The notes under the pieces are model-generated. The model was not told the origin of the DNA. It saw only the letters and a program-made list of their open reading frames with translations, and did no database searches. Below, one piece after another: positions 54,125 to 61,712 of a stretch of 64,000 bases of DNA. This DNA comes from Halobium salinum. GTDB lineage: Archaea; Halobacteriota; Halobacteria; Halobacteriales; Haloferacaceae. Numbering within the stretch: position 1 is the first letter of the stretch; each line of letters opens with the position of its first letter. The DNA is taken from positions 1,570,881 through 1,634,880 of the forward strand of contig NZ_JAODIW010000006.1 in the NCBI RefSeq assembly GCF_026586625.1, in the 5' to 3' direction. The position numbers and the translations under genes are program-made.

Positions 54125-56320
54125 TCAGTCCCCCTCCCCGTCGTCGGCGACGCTCCCGGTCGCGTCGTCGCCGGCGGCGGTTTCGTCGGGTTCAGTGGCG
54201 GTGGCGTCGGTGGAGCCGTCGCCGTCGCCGTCGCCGCCACCGACCGCGCTCTCCGTCACGCGGATGCCCTTCTCCGCGAGGTGGCGCATCTGTCGCTGAG
54301 CGAAGTCCTCCTCGCTCGTGCCTGCGGTCGCGAGCACGTACATCACCGCCGGCCCGGTGGGACGCATCGTCCGACCGGCGCGCTGAGCGCCCTGTCGGCG
54401 CGAGCCACCCAGTCCCGAGACGACGACGGCCAGTTCGGCGTCCGGGAGGTCGATACCCTCGTCGGCGATGCGGGAGACGACGAGCGTGTCGCGCTCGCCG
54501 TCGCGGAACTCGTCGAACAGTCGCCGGCGCTCCCAGTGGGGCGTCTCGCCGCTGACGAACGGGACGCCCAGCGCCTCGGCCACGTCGCGGCCTTGGTCGA
54601 GGTAGTCGGCGAAGACGAGCGTCTTCGCCTCGGGGTGACGGCGGCGGAGTCGTTCGACCTCTTCGACCTTGGCGGGGTTCTGCGCGGCGATGGCGTGGCG
54701 CTCCCGGCCGTCGGCGCTGCGCCACTCGTTGAGCGTGAGGTCGTCGGTCCAGGGGACGTAGCGGATTTCGACCTCCGGCTCCTGGACGAAACCGGCCTCG
54801 AACAGCGCGTCCCAGTCGGTGCCGATGGGCGGCCCGACGAGCGTGAAAATCTCCTCCTCGTCGCCGGACTCGCGGACGGGTGTGGCGGTGAGCCCGAGGC
54901 GGTGTTTGGACTGGAGGTCGGCGGAGCGTCGGTAGATCGAAGCCGGAACGTGGTGGCATTCATCATATATGATAAGCCCCCACTTCCGGGAGTCGAACAG
55001 GTGCCGGTGGCGGTCCATCCCGGCGGTCTGGTAGGTCGCGATGGTGACGGGCCGGATGTTCTTCTCGCCGCCGTGGTACTCGCCGATTTGCGCCTCGGTG
55101 AGGGACGTGTGGGTCAGGAGTTCGTCGCGCCACTGGCGGGCGAGTTCGCGCGAGGGGACGAGAATCAGGGTCTCGCCGCCGACGGCCGCGAGGACGCCCA
55201 TGGCGGCGATGGTCTTGCCGGCGCCCGGCGGGCCGACGAGCACCCCCGACTTGCGCTCCGTGAAGCGGTCGACCCAGTCCTGTTGGTAGTCGCGGAGGGT
55301 GACGCCGAGGTCGACGTCGACCGGGTCGCCGGTGTCGAGGTCGCGCTCGTCGCGGACGGGGTAGCCGGCCTCGTAGAGGATTCGCTTGATTTCGGCCTCC
55401 GTGCCCTCGCGGACCCACGCCTCGGTGTCGGAGATGGGCGCGTGGAGGTGCTCCTCGGAGAGCTTCTGCCGGGCGACGTTCCCCATCAGGTTGTCGTTCG
55501 CGGCTTCGAGCACGGTGTACCCGTCCTCGTGGGTGTAGAGGGTGAACTGATGAGCGCGCTTCCACTGGGACTCGACCCACTCCTCCAGGTGGGGGGACCG
55601 CCGGGGGAGCACCTCGCGCATCGACGCCAGGAGGTCGTCGACGTCGTCGAACGGGGCGTGCCAGACGTCCTCCTGGCGGATGCGGTAGAGGTATCCGCGG
55701 CCGCGGTTGCGGTCTTTCGCCGTGTCGGTTCGTTCGCTCGTGGTGTCGACGAGGTGAGCGAACTGCGCGAGTTGGGCGCGGGTGTACTGCGTCGGGTTGT
55801 CGACGACTATCTCGCGGCGCTCCGGGAAGAGGACCACCCGCTCGCGGGTCGTGAGGCCGGTCAACTCGGCCGGGTACCACACCGTCGAGAGCATCCGGGT
55901 CGGGCGGTCAGCGGTGGTAGTGTCGTCGGTGCCGATGGCGTCGGTGGTAGTGTCGTCGGTAGCGGTGGCGTCGGTGCCGGTGGCGTCAGTGACGGTGTCG
56001 TCGGTGGCGGCTTCCGCGCGGTCGGCAGACTCCTCGCGGTCGGGGCCCGCTCCGTCGCTCGCGTGTGTCCCGTCCCCGACGACTCGCCGGACTTGCCCCG
56101 CCTCGGCGAGCGACTGGAGTCCCTCGGCGGCGGTCTCCGGGTCGAGGTCGAGTCGCGCGGCCACCTGCGCGGTCGTGAGCACGGGTGTTCCCGCGGCGGC
56201 GACGGCGTCGTAGAAGTCGTCCAGCGTGAACGCTGTCGGCCGTTCCGTCCCGCCCGTCGTATCCGGTCGCCCGCCGGGGTCGACGGCTTCGTCCGTCTCG
56301 ACCCCTTCGTCGTCGGTCAT
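54125..56320 (-). CDS. XPB/Rad25-like superfamily 2 DNA helicase
   Basis: A 731-residue SF2 helicase. The N-terminus carries a winged-helix-like domain (about 31-85), then a Thr/Asp-rich linker containing repeats of TDDTTTDAI type. The core has Walker A GPPGAGKT (363-370), DECH box (453-456), GLTATPVRESGDEEE (motif III region) and a second RecA domain ending with GLGGSRRQGAQRAGRTMRPTG (motif VI). Archaeal XPB proteins act in DNA repair, commonly with the Bax1 nuclease, which is not seen here. The small CARDB-like gene follows three bases after the stop. Confidence 0.9.
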   Translation of the reverse strand: MTDDEGVETDEAVDPGGRPDTTGGTERPTAFTLDDFYDAVAAAGTPVLTTAQVAARLDLDPETAAEGLQSLAEAGQVRRVVGDGTHASDGAGPDREESADRAEAATDDTVTDATGTDATATDDTTTDAIGTDDTTTADRPTRMLSTVWYPAELTGLTTRERVVLFPERREIVVDNPTQYTRAQLAQFAHLVDTTSERTDTAKDRNRGRGYLYRIRQEDVWHAPFDDVDDLLASMREVLPRRSPHLEEWVESQWKRAHQFTLYTHEDGYTVLEAANDNLMGNVARQKLSEEHLHAPISDTEAWVREGTEAEIKRILYEAGYPVRDERDLDTGDPVDVDLGVTLRDYQQDWVDRFTERKSGVLVGPPGAGKTIAAMGVLAAVGGETLILVPSRELARQWRDELLTHTSLTEAQIGEYHGGEKNIRPVTIATYQTAGMDRHRHLFDSRKWGLIIYDECHHVPASIYRRSADLQSKHRLGLTATPVRESGDEEEIFTLVGPPIGTDWDALFEAGFVQEPEVEIRYVPWTDDLTLNEWRSADGRERHAIAAQNPAKVEEVERLRRRHPEAKTLVFADYLDQGRDVAEALGVPFVSGETPHWERRRLFDEFRDGERDTLVVSRIADEGIDLPDAELAVVVSGLGGSRRQGAQRAGRTMRPTGPAVMYVLATAGTSEEDFAQRQMRHLAEKGIRVTESAVGGGDGDGDGSTDATATEPDETAAGDDATGSVADDGEGD

Positions 56321-56516
56321 CGACCGGGAGTCGGTGGGCGACGCTCAAACGGCTTGCGGCGTGTCGCCGTGAGCACGAGGTGGGCGTCGACCCGGGATTC
56401 GAGTCGAAGTGGGCGACGGGGCGACGACGCAGGAGTTCGACTCGAAGTAGACGTATCGAAGTAGACGTATGGTCGGCGACGAGAATTCGACCGAAGTCGG
56501 GAGGAGACGGAGACAC

Positions 56517-57029
56517 TCACTCCGACGGGAGTTCGTGGCGTGTATCGCCGCCGAGACGGTCGTAAGCGGACTCGAGTGGGCTGGCGTCGACGTACGCTGG
56601 GAACTCTTCGAGGGTCCGGACGGCGTCGGCGTAGAGGAACCCGATAGGACGGCCGCTGTCTTCGTCGAACGCCTGTGTCGGGCCGTCGTCGTCGACGGCG
56701 ACGAACATCCGTCCGTCGCGGTCGACCTGCGGGGTCACTCCGTGTTGCATGTACAGGCCGGCCGTGAACAACGCGCTGGCGAGTGTCACCGGCCCCGTCG
56801 TCAGCTGCCACGTCACGTCTCTGCTCGCGTACGTCACCGTGGCGACGAACCCGTCGCCGAACCCGAAACACTCGACGCACTCGTCGGCGCGACGCCACCG
56901 AACCCGACTTCGAGTGAGTCGCGTTTTGGTCCAGTCGTTCGGTGTTGGAGCGACCGGTCGGCCGGTCAGGCGGTCGAAGGTCGTTCTGATCGCGTTTCGG
57001 GCGCGTCTGAAGGGGGTCTTGCTCATTCT
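56517..57029 (-). CDS. haloarchaeal protein of unknown function
   Basis: A 170-residue product from ATG 57029. It has a basic N-terminus (MSKTPFRRARNAIRTTFDRL), a central hydrophobic stretch WQLTTGPVTLASALFTAGLY and a DGRMFVAVDDDGPTQAFDED strand pair, with two Cys in ECVECFG. The frame stays open to ATG 57236 but those 69 residues are Thr/Asn/Pro-rich and arise from a 15-bp DNA repeat, so the shorter form is preferred. Not recognised; may be membrane-associated. Confidence 0.6.
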   Translation of the reverse strand, partial: RMSKTPFRRARNAIRTTFDRLTGRPVAPTPNDWTKTRLTRSRVRWRRADECVECFGFGDGFVATVTYASRDVTWQLTTGPVTLASALFTAGLYMQHGVTPQVDRDGRMFVAVDDDGPTQAFDEDSGRPIGFLYADAVRTLEEFPAYVDASPLESAYDRLGGDTRHELPSE

Positions 57030-57176
57030 CTCGTCGGTGGCTCCGGGGAGTCGGCCTCGGTCGGTGTGCAACTCGAGCGTCTCGTGCCCCGGGGTCTGAT
57101 TCGCCGTCGTCCCGGTCGTCTCTGTAGGCGGTCGGTCGGGATGTTCACAACCCGCTGTCGTCTGCGGCGATACGGT

Positions 57177-57236
57177 GTTCGTGGACGGTGCGTTCGTGGG
57201 CGGTGCGTTTGCGGACGGTACGTTCGTGGACGACAC
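57177..57236. repeat. 15-bp tandem repeat, four copies
   Basis: Four 15-base units (57177, 57192, 57207, 57222) of the form GTTCGTGGACGGTGC with a few substitutions. They code a Thr/Asn/Pro/Ser-rich stretch if the longer frame of the neighbouring minus-strand gene is used. Confidence 0.85.
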
Positions 57237-57436
57237 GCGAGCCGTGTGGGGTCACGTGAGCCGTGTGGGGTGCTGTTCGAGGTGTGGTTCGAGCTTCGAC
57301 CCGCCGTAGCGTGCCTCCTCGTTCGTCCGAGTGCTGGCGAGGACTTCGACCCGACTCGGCTTCACTGGGACCGCCCCGTCGGGCGTTCGTCTCGCGTCCC
57401 GTGACTCGTCGTGACCCGTGTCCACAGTGCCCGCAC

Positions 57437-57457
57437 GTACGTCTAAATTAGACGTAC
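57437..57457. promoter_or_regulatory. 21-bp near-perfect palindrome, candidate operator
   Basis: Two perfect 10-bp arms, GTACGTCTAA and TTAGACGTAC, around one central A. On the minus strand a TATAAC-type TATA element (about 57464-57473) lies upstream, so the palindrome would cover the transcription start of a minus-strand transcript. Half-site-like TAGACGTA also occurs twice at 56448-56470. The regulator is unknown. Confidence 0.6.
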
Positions 57458-57762
57458 TGGAGCGGGTTATAGTTGGGCGTCATCTGATTGACCCGTTGGA
57501 GGCGCCGGCCGGTTCGCTCGTCGGCACGTGTTCGGCGCCGAGTACCGGACCGCGGACTGCCGGCCAGTGTCGGGTCGATATTCCGCGGTCTCGGTAGAGG
57601 ACACTACTCCCTCGAACGGCCCCTTATCCGGCTGTAGGGGGCCCCACACACCGTCGGCCAGGTCTCACACCGTCGGTCGTCTCTTACACCGTCGGTTGAG
57701 CGCCACAGTGTCCGTCGGACCCCACATCGTCGGACGAAGGCCACGTTGGACTGTCGGGTGTC

Positions 57763-57890
57763 GGTCGTCGTGCGGGATTTGGTCGTCGTGCGGGATTTGG
57801 TCGTCGTGCGGGATTTGGTCGTCGTGCGGGATTCGATCTTCGTGGGATTCGATCTTCGTGGGATTCGGTCCTCGTGGGATTCGGTCCTCG
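57763..57890. repeat. 18-bp and 16-bp tandem repeat array
   Basis: Four 18-base units of GGTCGTCGTGCGGGATTT (57763-57834, the last ending TTC), running directly into three 16-base units of the GATCTTCGTGGGATTC type (57835-57882) and a partial copy. The shared GTGGGATT/GCGGGATT core shows that the 16-bp unit came from the 18-bp unit by a 2-base loss. It ends nine bases before the stop of the next minus-strand gene. Confidence 0.9.
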
Positions 57891-57898
57891 TGCGGAGC

Positions 57899-58489
57899 TC
57901 AGCTATCGTATCCGGCCCGTGACGACGACCGACAGCGTGTCGACAGGAGCTCGGTTTTCGACCGGTATTGGCCGTGACACTCGTCGCAGACGACCGAGGC
58001 GAGCCCCGCCCTCGTGGTTATTCGGTGAGAGCCGATCTCCATCGGTCGGTCGATCTCCCGGGGGCGGATGCGCAGCGGAATCTGTTCGTTCGGCGCCGCG
58101 CTCAGGTCGCCGCGGAGCTGGATGGTGTGAAGGTCCTCCTCGCGCCACCGTTCTGACTCGACCGCCTCCGCCCACGAGGCGACCTCGGTCCACCCCGTGA
58201 CGATCACCGGCGAGTTCGTCTCCGTGTCCCCGACGACGATGACGTACCGAACGCCGTCGCGAACGAGTGCGAACCGCCACCCGTCGGTTCGGTTCCAGCG
58301 GAGCTGTCCCGTCCGAATGGCGTCGCTCGCGATGGGAAGAGTGACGTATCGACCGGGCTGACGGAGTCGCCGTCGGAAGTGGTCTGTCAACGAGTACGCA
58401 GCCGGGTCACGGACGGGCGGGTCCCACGGCGTTCGATGGGTGCCGTACCCCAGCTGGCTGCTGTCGTGGCTGCTCTCTCTCGATGCCAC
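57899..58489 (-). CDS. haloarchaeal protein with C-terminal zinc-knuckle-like Cys motif
   Basis: A 196-residue protein not assigned to a family. The centre (about 50-120) is a beta-rich domain with DGWRFALVRDGVRYVIVVGD and SPVIVTGWTEVASWAEAV. The C-terminus has VVCDECHGQYRSKTELLSTRC, a CxxC plus distal Cys that could bind Zn. Codon use and composition support a real gene. It is the last credible gene before the origin spacer. Confidence 0.65.
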   Translation of the reverse strand: MASRESSHDSSQLGYGTHRTPWDPPVRDPAAYSLTDHFRRRLRQPGRYVTLPIASDAIRTGQLRWNRTDGWRFALVRDGVRYVIVVGDTETNSPVIVTGWTEVASWAEAVESERWREEDLHTIQLRGDLSAAPNEQIPLRIRPREIDRPMEIGSHRITTRAGLASVVCDECHGQYRSKTELLSTRCRSSSRAGYDS

Positions 58490-58616
58490 TGTGTGGGCAT
58501 ACGTCCCACGGTATTATGTCGTTTGCGCCTGTTCTCTCGACGCTACTCCGAAACCTGTTCCGCGGTCACGACCCACGCGTGTGGATGACGTTCGTTTCCG
58601 TCCCGGGTGTACGTAC

Positions 58617-58664
58617 TCCGTCACTCCTCAACGTAGGTCCTCCGTCACTCCTCAACGTAGGTCT
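58617..58664. repeat. 24-bp tandem repeat, two copies
   Basis: Two 24-base units (58617-58640 and 58641-58664), identical except for the last base, with core TCCGTCACTCCTCAACGTAG. Located at the left edge of the origin spacer. Confidence 0.9.
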
Positions 58665-58795
58665 CCCCTCCTTCGTCGTCCGCGGAGTCGCCACGCCGGT
58701 CGACCGGAAGTTCGCCACGTCGGTTGTCGCCCGTGGCTGTGCCAGGTGCCCTCTCGTCGGGTCCTCGGACCGTCGGCTGCCGATTCGCGTGCATC

Positions 58796-58816
58796 GACAC
58801 CGGGCTTCCGGTGAAC
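58796..58816 (+). repeat. ORB-like box 1
   Basis: GACACCGGGCTTCCGGTGAA type. One base of the TTTCC core is C in this copy. Outermost of six plus-oriented boxes; expected Orc1 binding site. Confidence 0.75.
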
Positions 58817-58924
58817 GTGTCCCTGTGTCGTGCCGGTCCGGCCCGGTCGAACGAAGGTGACGCTCGACTCCGCGGCGGACAGCGACTGAGTTCGAGACGG
58901 GAACGAGGGTCTCCAGCCCAGAGA

Positions 58925-58946
58925 GACACCGGGTTTCCGGTGAAAC
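58925..58946 (+). repeat. ORB-like box 2
   Basis: GACACCGGGTTTCCGGTGAA with a perfect core, plus orientation, 129 bases after box 1. Confidence 0.82.
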
Positions 58947-59006
58947 AGGACACACGTGTAGCAACCGGAGAGCCACCCGACTTCGAACAGGACGAGGCGG
59001 CGAACC

Positions 59007-59027
59007 CACACCGTGTTTCCGGTGAAC
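59007..59027 (+). repeat. ORB-like box 3
   Basis: CACACCGTGTTTCCGGTGAA with a perfect core, plus orientation, 82 bases after box 2. Confidence 0.82.
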
Positions 59028-59153
59028 GGCTGACTCGAACGGGGTTGGGTTTAGATGGAGACCGATTCGGAGAGAGCCCAGTCCGGCCGCGCCCTATCCC
59101 GAGTATGCCTACAGACCTTCTCTAACTCGAATTGCCACGCGTTTGGGTAGGCC

Positions 59154-59174
59154 CACACCTCGTTTCCGGTGGAC
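59154..59174 (+). repeat. ORB-like box 4
   Basis: CACACCTCGTTTCCGGTGGA. The last core base differs (GGA for GAA), so binding may be weaker. Confidence 0.72.
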
Positions 59175-59413
59175 GTCCGGAAGCGAGACGTGCGTCCCCA
59201 GGTGGCCTACCAATCCTTCCGCTCCGGCGTCGCCGCAAGTACCCACTCCGGCCGCCACAGGGGAGAACACTGATACCGACCGATTGCGACTTGCCCGGCA
59301 CCGGTTCGGTACTGGTTCTCGACGGTGAACTCGACCGCGTCGGCGGCCGACTAACACGCTGGTCGAAGGTCGTAACCGGCGTGGTCCGAGACGATTGCCG
59401 AGTGCCGGAGAGA

Positions 59414-59434
59414 GACACCAGGTTTCCGGTGAAC
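59414..59434 (+). repeat. ORB-like box 5
   Basis: GACACCAGGTTTCCGGTGAA with a perfect core. A run of six G (about 59447-59452) follows shortly after, similar to the G-string noted beside some haloarchaeal ORBs. It borders the AT-rich element on its left side. Confidence 0.82.
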
Positions 59435-59481
59435 AGTCTCGGTGTTGGGGGGCAAATCGCCTCGGCCGCGACCGGCGAAAC

Positions 59482-59650
59482 TCACGGATCCGTGAAATTC
59501 AAAGAAGTTAAGTAGAATCTCTGAGAAAATTCCGCCAAGCCAGTCGCAAACGAACATATGGATAGTCGCAATAAGTCCGCAGACGAAGTGACCCTCTCAT
59601 TCAAACAGTAGTTCAGTGCGAGACGGATTCGCTTTTTCAACTTGTTCGTG
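59482..59650. other. candidate duplex-unwinding element
   Basis: Starts with a perfect 14-bp palindrome, TCACGGATCCGTGA (59482-59495), and continues into the most A/T-rich stretch of the origin spacer (AAATTC, AAGTTAAG, GAGAAAATTCC, CATATGGATAG, GCTTTTTC). It lies between ORB-like boxes 5 and 6, where strand opening is expected. Confidence 0.6.
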
Positions 59651-59747
59651 ACGTGTGAGGGCCTGCTTGGATACGTAGACGGGATAGGAACACGGAGACC
59701 ACACTTCGTCGTCTGCCTGTCCTGCGGTCCGACTGTCTCGTGATCCG

Positions 59748-59845
59748 AGTTGCCAGTCGATAGCGCAAGTTGTCGCCGACAGTCTGAGTTGTCGCCGATG
59801 GTCTAAGTTGTCGGCTAGTAATCCAAGTTGTCTGGCGATCATCCG
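59748..59845 (+). repeat. five phased AGTTG repeats inside the origin
   Basis: AGTTG begins at 59748, 59768, 59787, 59806 and 59826, spacing 20, 19, 19 and 20 bases, close to two helical turns. Most copies extend as AGTTGTCGCCGA or variants. They look like iterons for a protein binding one DNA face. They do not resemble the ORB. Confidence 0.7.
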
Positions 59846-59908
59846 GGGTGACAGCCGACGGCTCGAGTCGTCGGCTGAACCGGAACTCGTCTCACGCTCC
59901 ACCGGACG

Positions 59909-59954
59909 GTTGTGGTCTCGAGTGACGAGGACCGTTGTGGTCCCGAGTGACGAG
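59909..59954 (+). repeat. 21-bp direct repeat, period 25
   Basis: GTTGTGGTCTCGAGTGACGA at 59909 and GTTGTGGTCCCGAGTGACGA at 59934 differ by one base over 21 positions. Located between the phased repeats and ORB-like box 6. Confidence 0.8.
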
Positions 59955-59978
59955 AGACCTCGAAGGACCGTGATTCTC

Positions 59979-60000
59979 CACACCACGTTTCCGGTGAAAC
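59979..60000 (+). repeat. ORB-like box 6
   Basis: CACACCACGTTTCCGGTGAA with a perfect core, plus orientation. It and the inverted boxes 7 and 8 flank a 140-base stretch. Confidence 0.83.
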
Positions 60001-60141
60001 CACCCGAGATGTGTCGAATCTACCTGGCATCTCCACGTTCGACCGCGTAACCCCGCCGTTTCTCCGGTTCGGAGGAGAAACTAGCTCGATCGCTGAACCG
60101 AATCCCCCGGTTTCGTCTCCACCCTACCCTTCCCACCCACC

Positions 60142-60162
60142 GTTCACCGGAAACCCGGTGTG
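60142..60162 (-). repeat. ORB-like box 7, inverted
   Basis: GTTCACCGGAAACCCGGTGT on the plus strand, that is the ORB in opposite orientation to boxes 1-6. Confidence 0.83.
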
Positions 60163-60191
60163 TGTCTCCTCCGCCGAGAAAGGGTAAGACA

Positions 60192-60212
60192 TTTCACCGG
60201 AAACGCGGTGTG
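60192..60212 (-). repeat. ORB-like box 8, inverted, at the orc1 start
   Basis: TTTCACCGGAAACGCGGTGT on the plus strand, ending eight bases before the orc1/cdc6 ATG. Orc1 binding here would cover the promoter or transcription start, suggesting autoregulation. Confidence 0.83.
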
Positions 60213-60219
60213 GCATGGT

Positions 60220-61425
60220 ATGCTCGACACTGGGGACGACCTCTTCACGCGGGAGGACCCCATCTTCGCGAACAAAGAACTCCTGGAGATCAGCCACCTC
60301 CCGGGGGAGGGGCGAATCGTGGGCCGAGACGACGAGATATCACAGCTCGCCAACGCGGTCAACCCCGCCATCTTCGGACAGAGTCCCAGCAACGTACTCA
60401 TCTACGGGAAGACCGGGACCGGGAAGTCGCTGTGTGCGAAGTACGTCTCGAAGCGCCTCGTCGAGACCGCAGCGGGCGAGGGTGTCGAGGCCGCCTTCGC
60501 CTACGTCGACTGCGCACAGGACACCACCGAGACACAGGCAGTCCAGACCATCGCCGAGGGGGTCAACGACCCCGACGAGACCGGCATTCGTGTGCCCGAC
60601 AAGGGACTCAGCACGTCGACGTACTACAAGCGGCTCTGGCGCATCCTCGACGCACGATTCGATGTCGTCCTCATCCTCCTCGACGAGATCGACAAACTCG
60701 ACGACGACGACATTCTCATGCAGCTCTCCCGGGCCGGAGAGGCGGGAAAAATCGAGCGCTCCAAGCTGGGCGTCATCGGCATCAGCAACAAGATTCAGTA
60801 CAAGGACCGCATGGACGAGCGCGTGAAGTCGAGCCTCTGTGAGCGCGAGTTCGTCTTCCCGCCGTACGACGCGAACCAGCTCCGCGACATCATGGAGGCC
60901 CGTAGCGACGCCTTCCGCGAGGGCGTGCTCGACCCCTCTACCATCCCGCGCGCGGCCGCACTCGCGGCCCGCGAGCACGGCGACGCCCGGAAGGCGATCG
61001 ACATCCTCCGGTACGCGGGCGAGATTGCCCAGTCCACCGGCGTCCCGACGGTGCGAGAGGAGTTCGTCACTCAGGCACGAGAGCGAGCCGAGACCGACCG
61101 CTTCCGCGAACTCATCCGCGGGTCGACACCACACTCGCGGTACGTCCTCCAGGCGCTCGCCCTGCTCTCGCTGTCGAACCAACGCCAGGACGGGTTCCGG
61201 ACCAGCCGCGTGTACGAAATCTACGAGAACATCTGCCGACAGGAGGGGTCGGACAGTCTCTCGCTCCGTCGGGTCCGCGACCTGCTCAAGGAACACGCGT
61301 TCCTCGACATCATCGAGCAGTCGAAGCACAGCGGCGGCAGTGCCGAAGGGAGCTACACGAAACACCGCCTGCTCGAGGACCCGGAAGTGGTGAAAGAGGT
61401 ACTGACCGAGAACATCGACGGCTGA
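60220..61425 (+). CDS. orc1: Orc1/Cdc6 replication initiator
   Basis: Origin-binding AAA+ ATPase of 401 residues that recognises ORBs and loads MCM. Walker A is GKTGTGKS (63-70), Walker B is LILLDEIDKL, and sensor 1 includes GVIGISNKI. The C-terminal winged-helix domain (about 300-390) includes FRTSRVYEIYENICRQ and LSLRRVRDLLKEHAFLDII. ATG 60220 is preferred because the frame upstream runs through an ORB. Placement beside the ORB array indicates the cognate initiator of this origin. Confidence 0.96.
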   Translation: MLDTGDDLFTREDPIFANKELLEISHLPGEGRIVGRDDEISQLANAVNPAIFGQSPSNVLIYGKTGTGKSLCAKYVSKRLVETAAGEGVEAAFAYVDCAQDTTETQAVQTIAEGVNDPDETGIRVPDKGLSTSTYYKRLWRILDARFDVVLILLDEIDKLDDDDILMQLSRAGEAGKIERSKLGVIGISNKIQYKDRMDERVKSSLCEREFVFPPYDANQLRDIMEARSDAFREGVLDPSTIPRAAALAAREHGDARKAIDILRYAGEIAQSTGVPTVREEFVTQARERAETDRFRELIRGSTPHSRYVLQALALLSLSNQRQDGFRTSRVYEIYENICRQEGSDSLSLRRVRDLLKEHAFLDIIEQSKHSGGSAEGSYTKHRLLEDPEVVKEVLTENIDG

Positions 61426-61712
61426 GGCGACCGTCCACCGCTCGACACCGGCTAGCCGTCGCACCGAGAGCAGCGATTGGAGGGCGTTGCGTCGGGGGAC
61501 CGGTCCGCGTGCTCGCTGCAGTTGCGGCGAAGCGTTCTACCGACTTATATTTTTCACTCTAATGCGTGATTGAAAACATCACGTGTTGCAGGGGCCATCA
61601 CAGCTGCGAGCCACAGGAACGGTCCCGGTTCCGGCGGACGAGAGGACGACCTGACGCATACGATGACGCAGACGAGGGTGAGAGCGAACAGAGCCACGAC
61701 GGTCGACCGCCG
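61426..61712. other. intergenic region with strong TATA element and hairpin
   Basis: CTTATATTTTT (about 61544-61554) is a strong plus-strand TATA-like element. About 25 bases downstream a perfect 6-bp hairpin CGTGAT/ATCACG (61565-61583) appears, and a TTG-started 78-codon frame begins at 61570 and runs antisense into the end of the regulator gene. A small RNA or leaderless small ORF is possible. No orc1 terminator is obvious apart from the T-run itself. Confidence 0.4.

Larger units (their letters stand above)
57030..57898. other. repeat-rich spacer upstream of the origin region
   Basis: About 870 bases with no convincing gene, containing a 15-bp repeat (57177-57236), a GAGCCGTGTGGGGT pair (57237-57275), a 21-bp palindrome (57437-57457), a TATA-like GGTTATAGTT (57464-57473), degenerate CACACCGTCGG units (57630-57740) and an 18-/16-bp array (57763-57890). 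GC content is locally lower and the density of tandem repeats is unlike the rest of the window. Confidence 0.6.
58490..60219. other. predicted replication origin (oriC) next to orc1/cdc6
   Basis: About 1.7 kb without a convincing gene, directly upstream of orc1/cdc6. It contains eight origin-recognition-box-like repeats with core TTTCCGGTGAA preceded by ACACC: six on the plus strand and two inverted next to the gene. Between the fifth and sixth boxes lies the most AT-rich part (about 59495-59650), a likely duplex-unwinding element beginning at a 14-bp palindrome (59482-59495). Five phased AGTTG repeats (59748-59845) and a 25-bp-period direct repeat (59909-59954) are also present. ORBs beside orc1/cdc6 with an AT-rich element is the standard haloarchaeal origin plan; activity is inferred. 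Confidence 0.88.

Noticed and set aside
53579..56464. 961-codon plus-strand frame opposite the XPB-like helicase
   Set aside because: Antisense shadow; the helicase motifs lie on the minus strand.
57763..57890. Repeat array considered as CRISPR
   Set aside because: Units are directly adjacent with no spacers, and no cas genes are present.
59132..59515. 127-codon plus-strand frame in the origin
   Set aside because: It runs through two ORB-like boxes and the AT-rich element and has no protein-like composition.
59597..59986. 129-codon minus-strand frame in the origin
   Set aside because: It covers the phased AGTTG repeats; Ser/Arg-rich and not protein-like.
58796..60212. Spaced ORB-like repeats considered as CRISPR or transposon ends
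   Set aside because: Spacing is irregular (50-545 bases), two copies are inverted, and the core matches origin recognition boxes beside orc1/cdc6.
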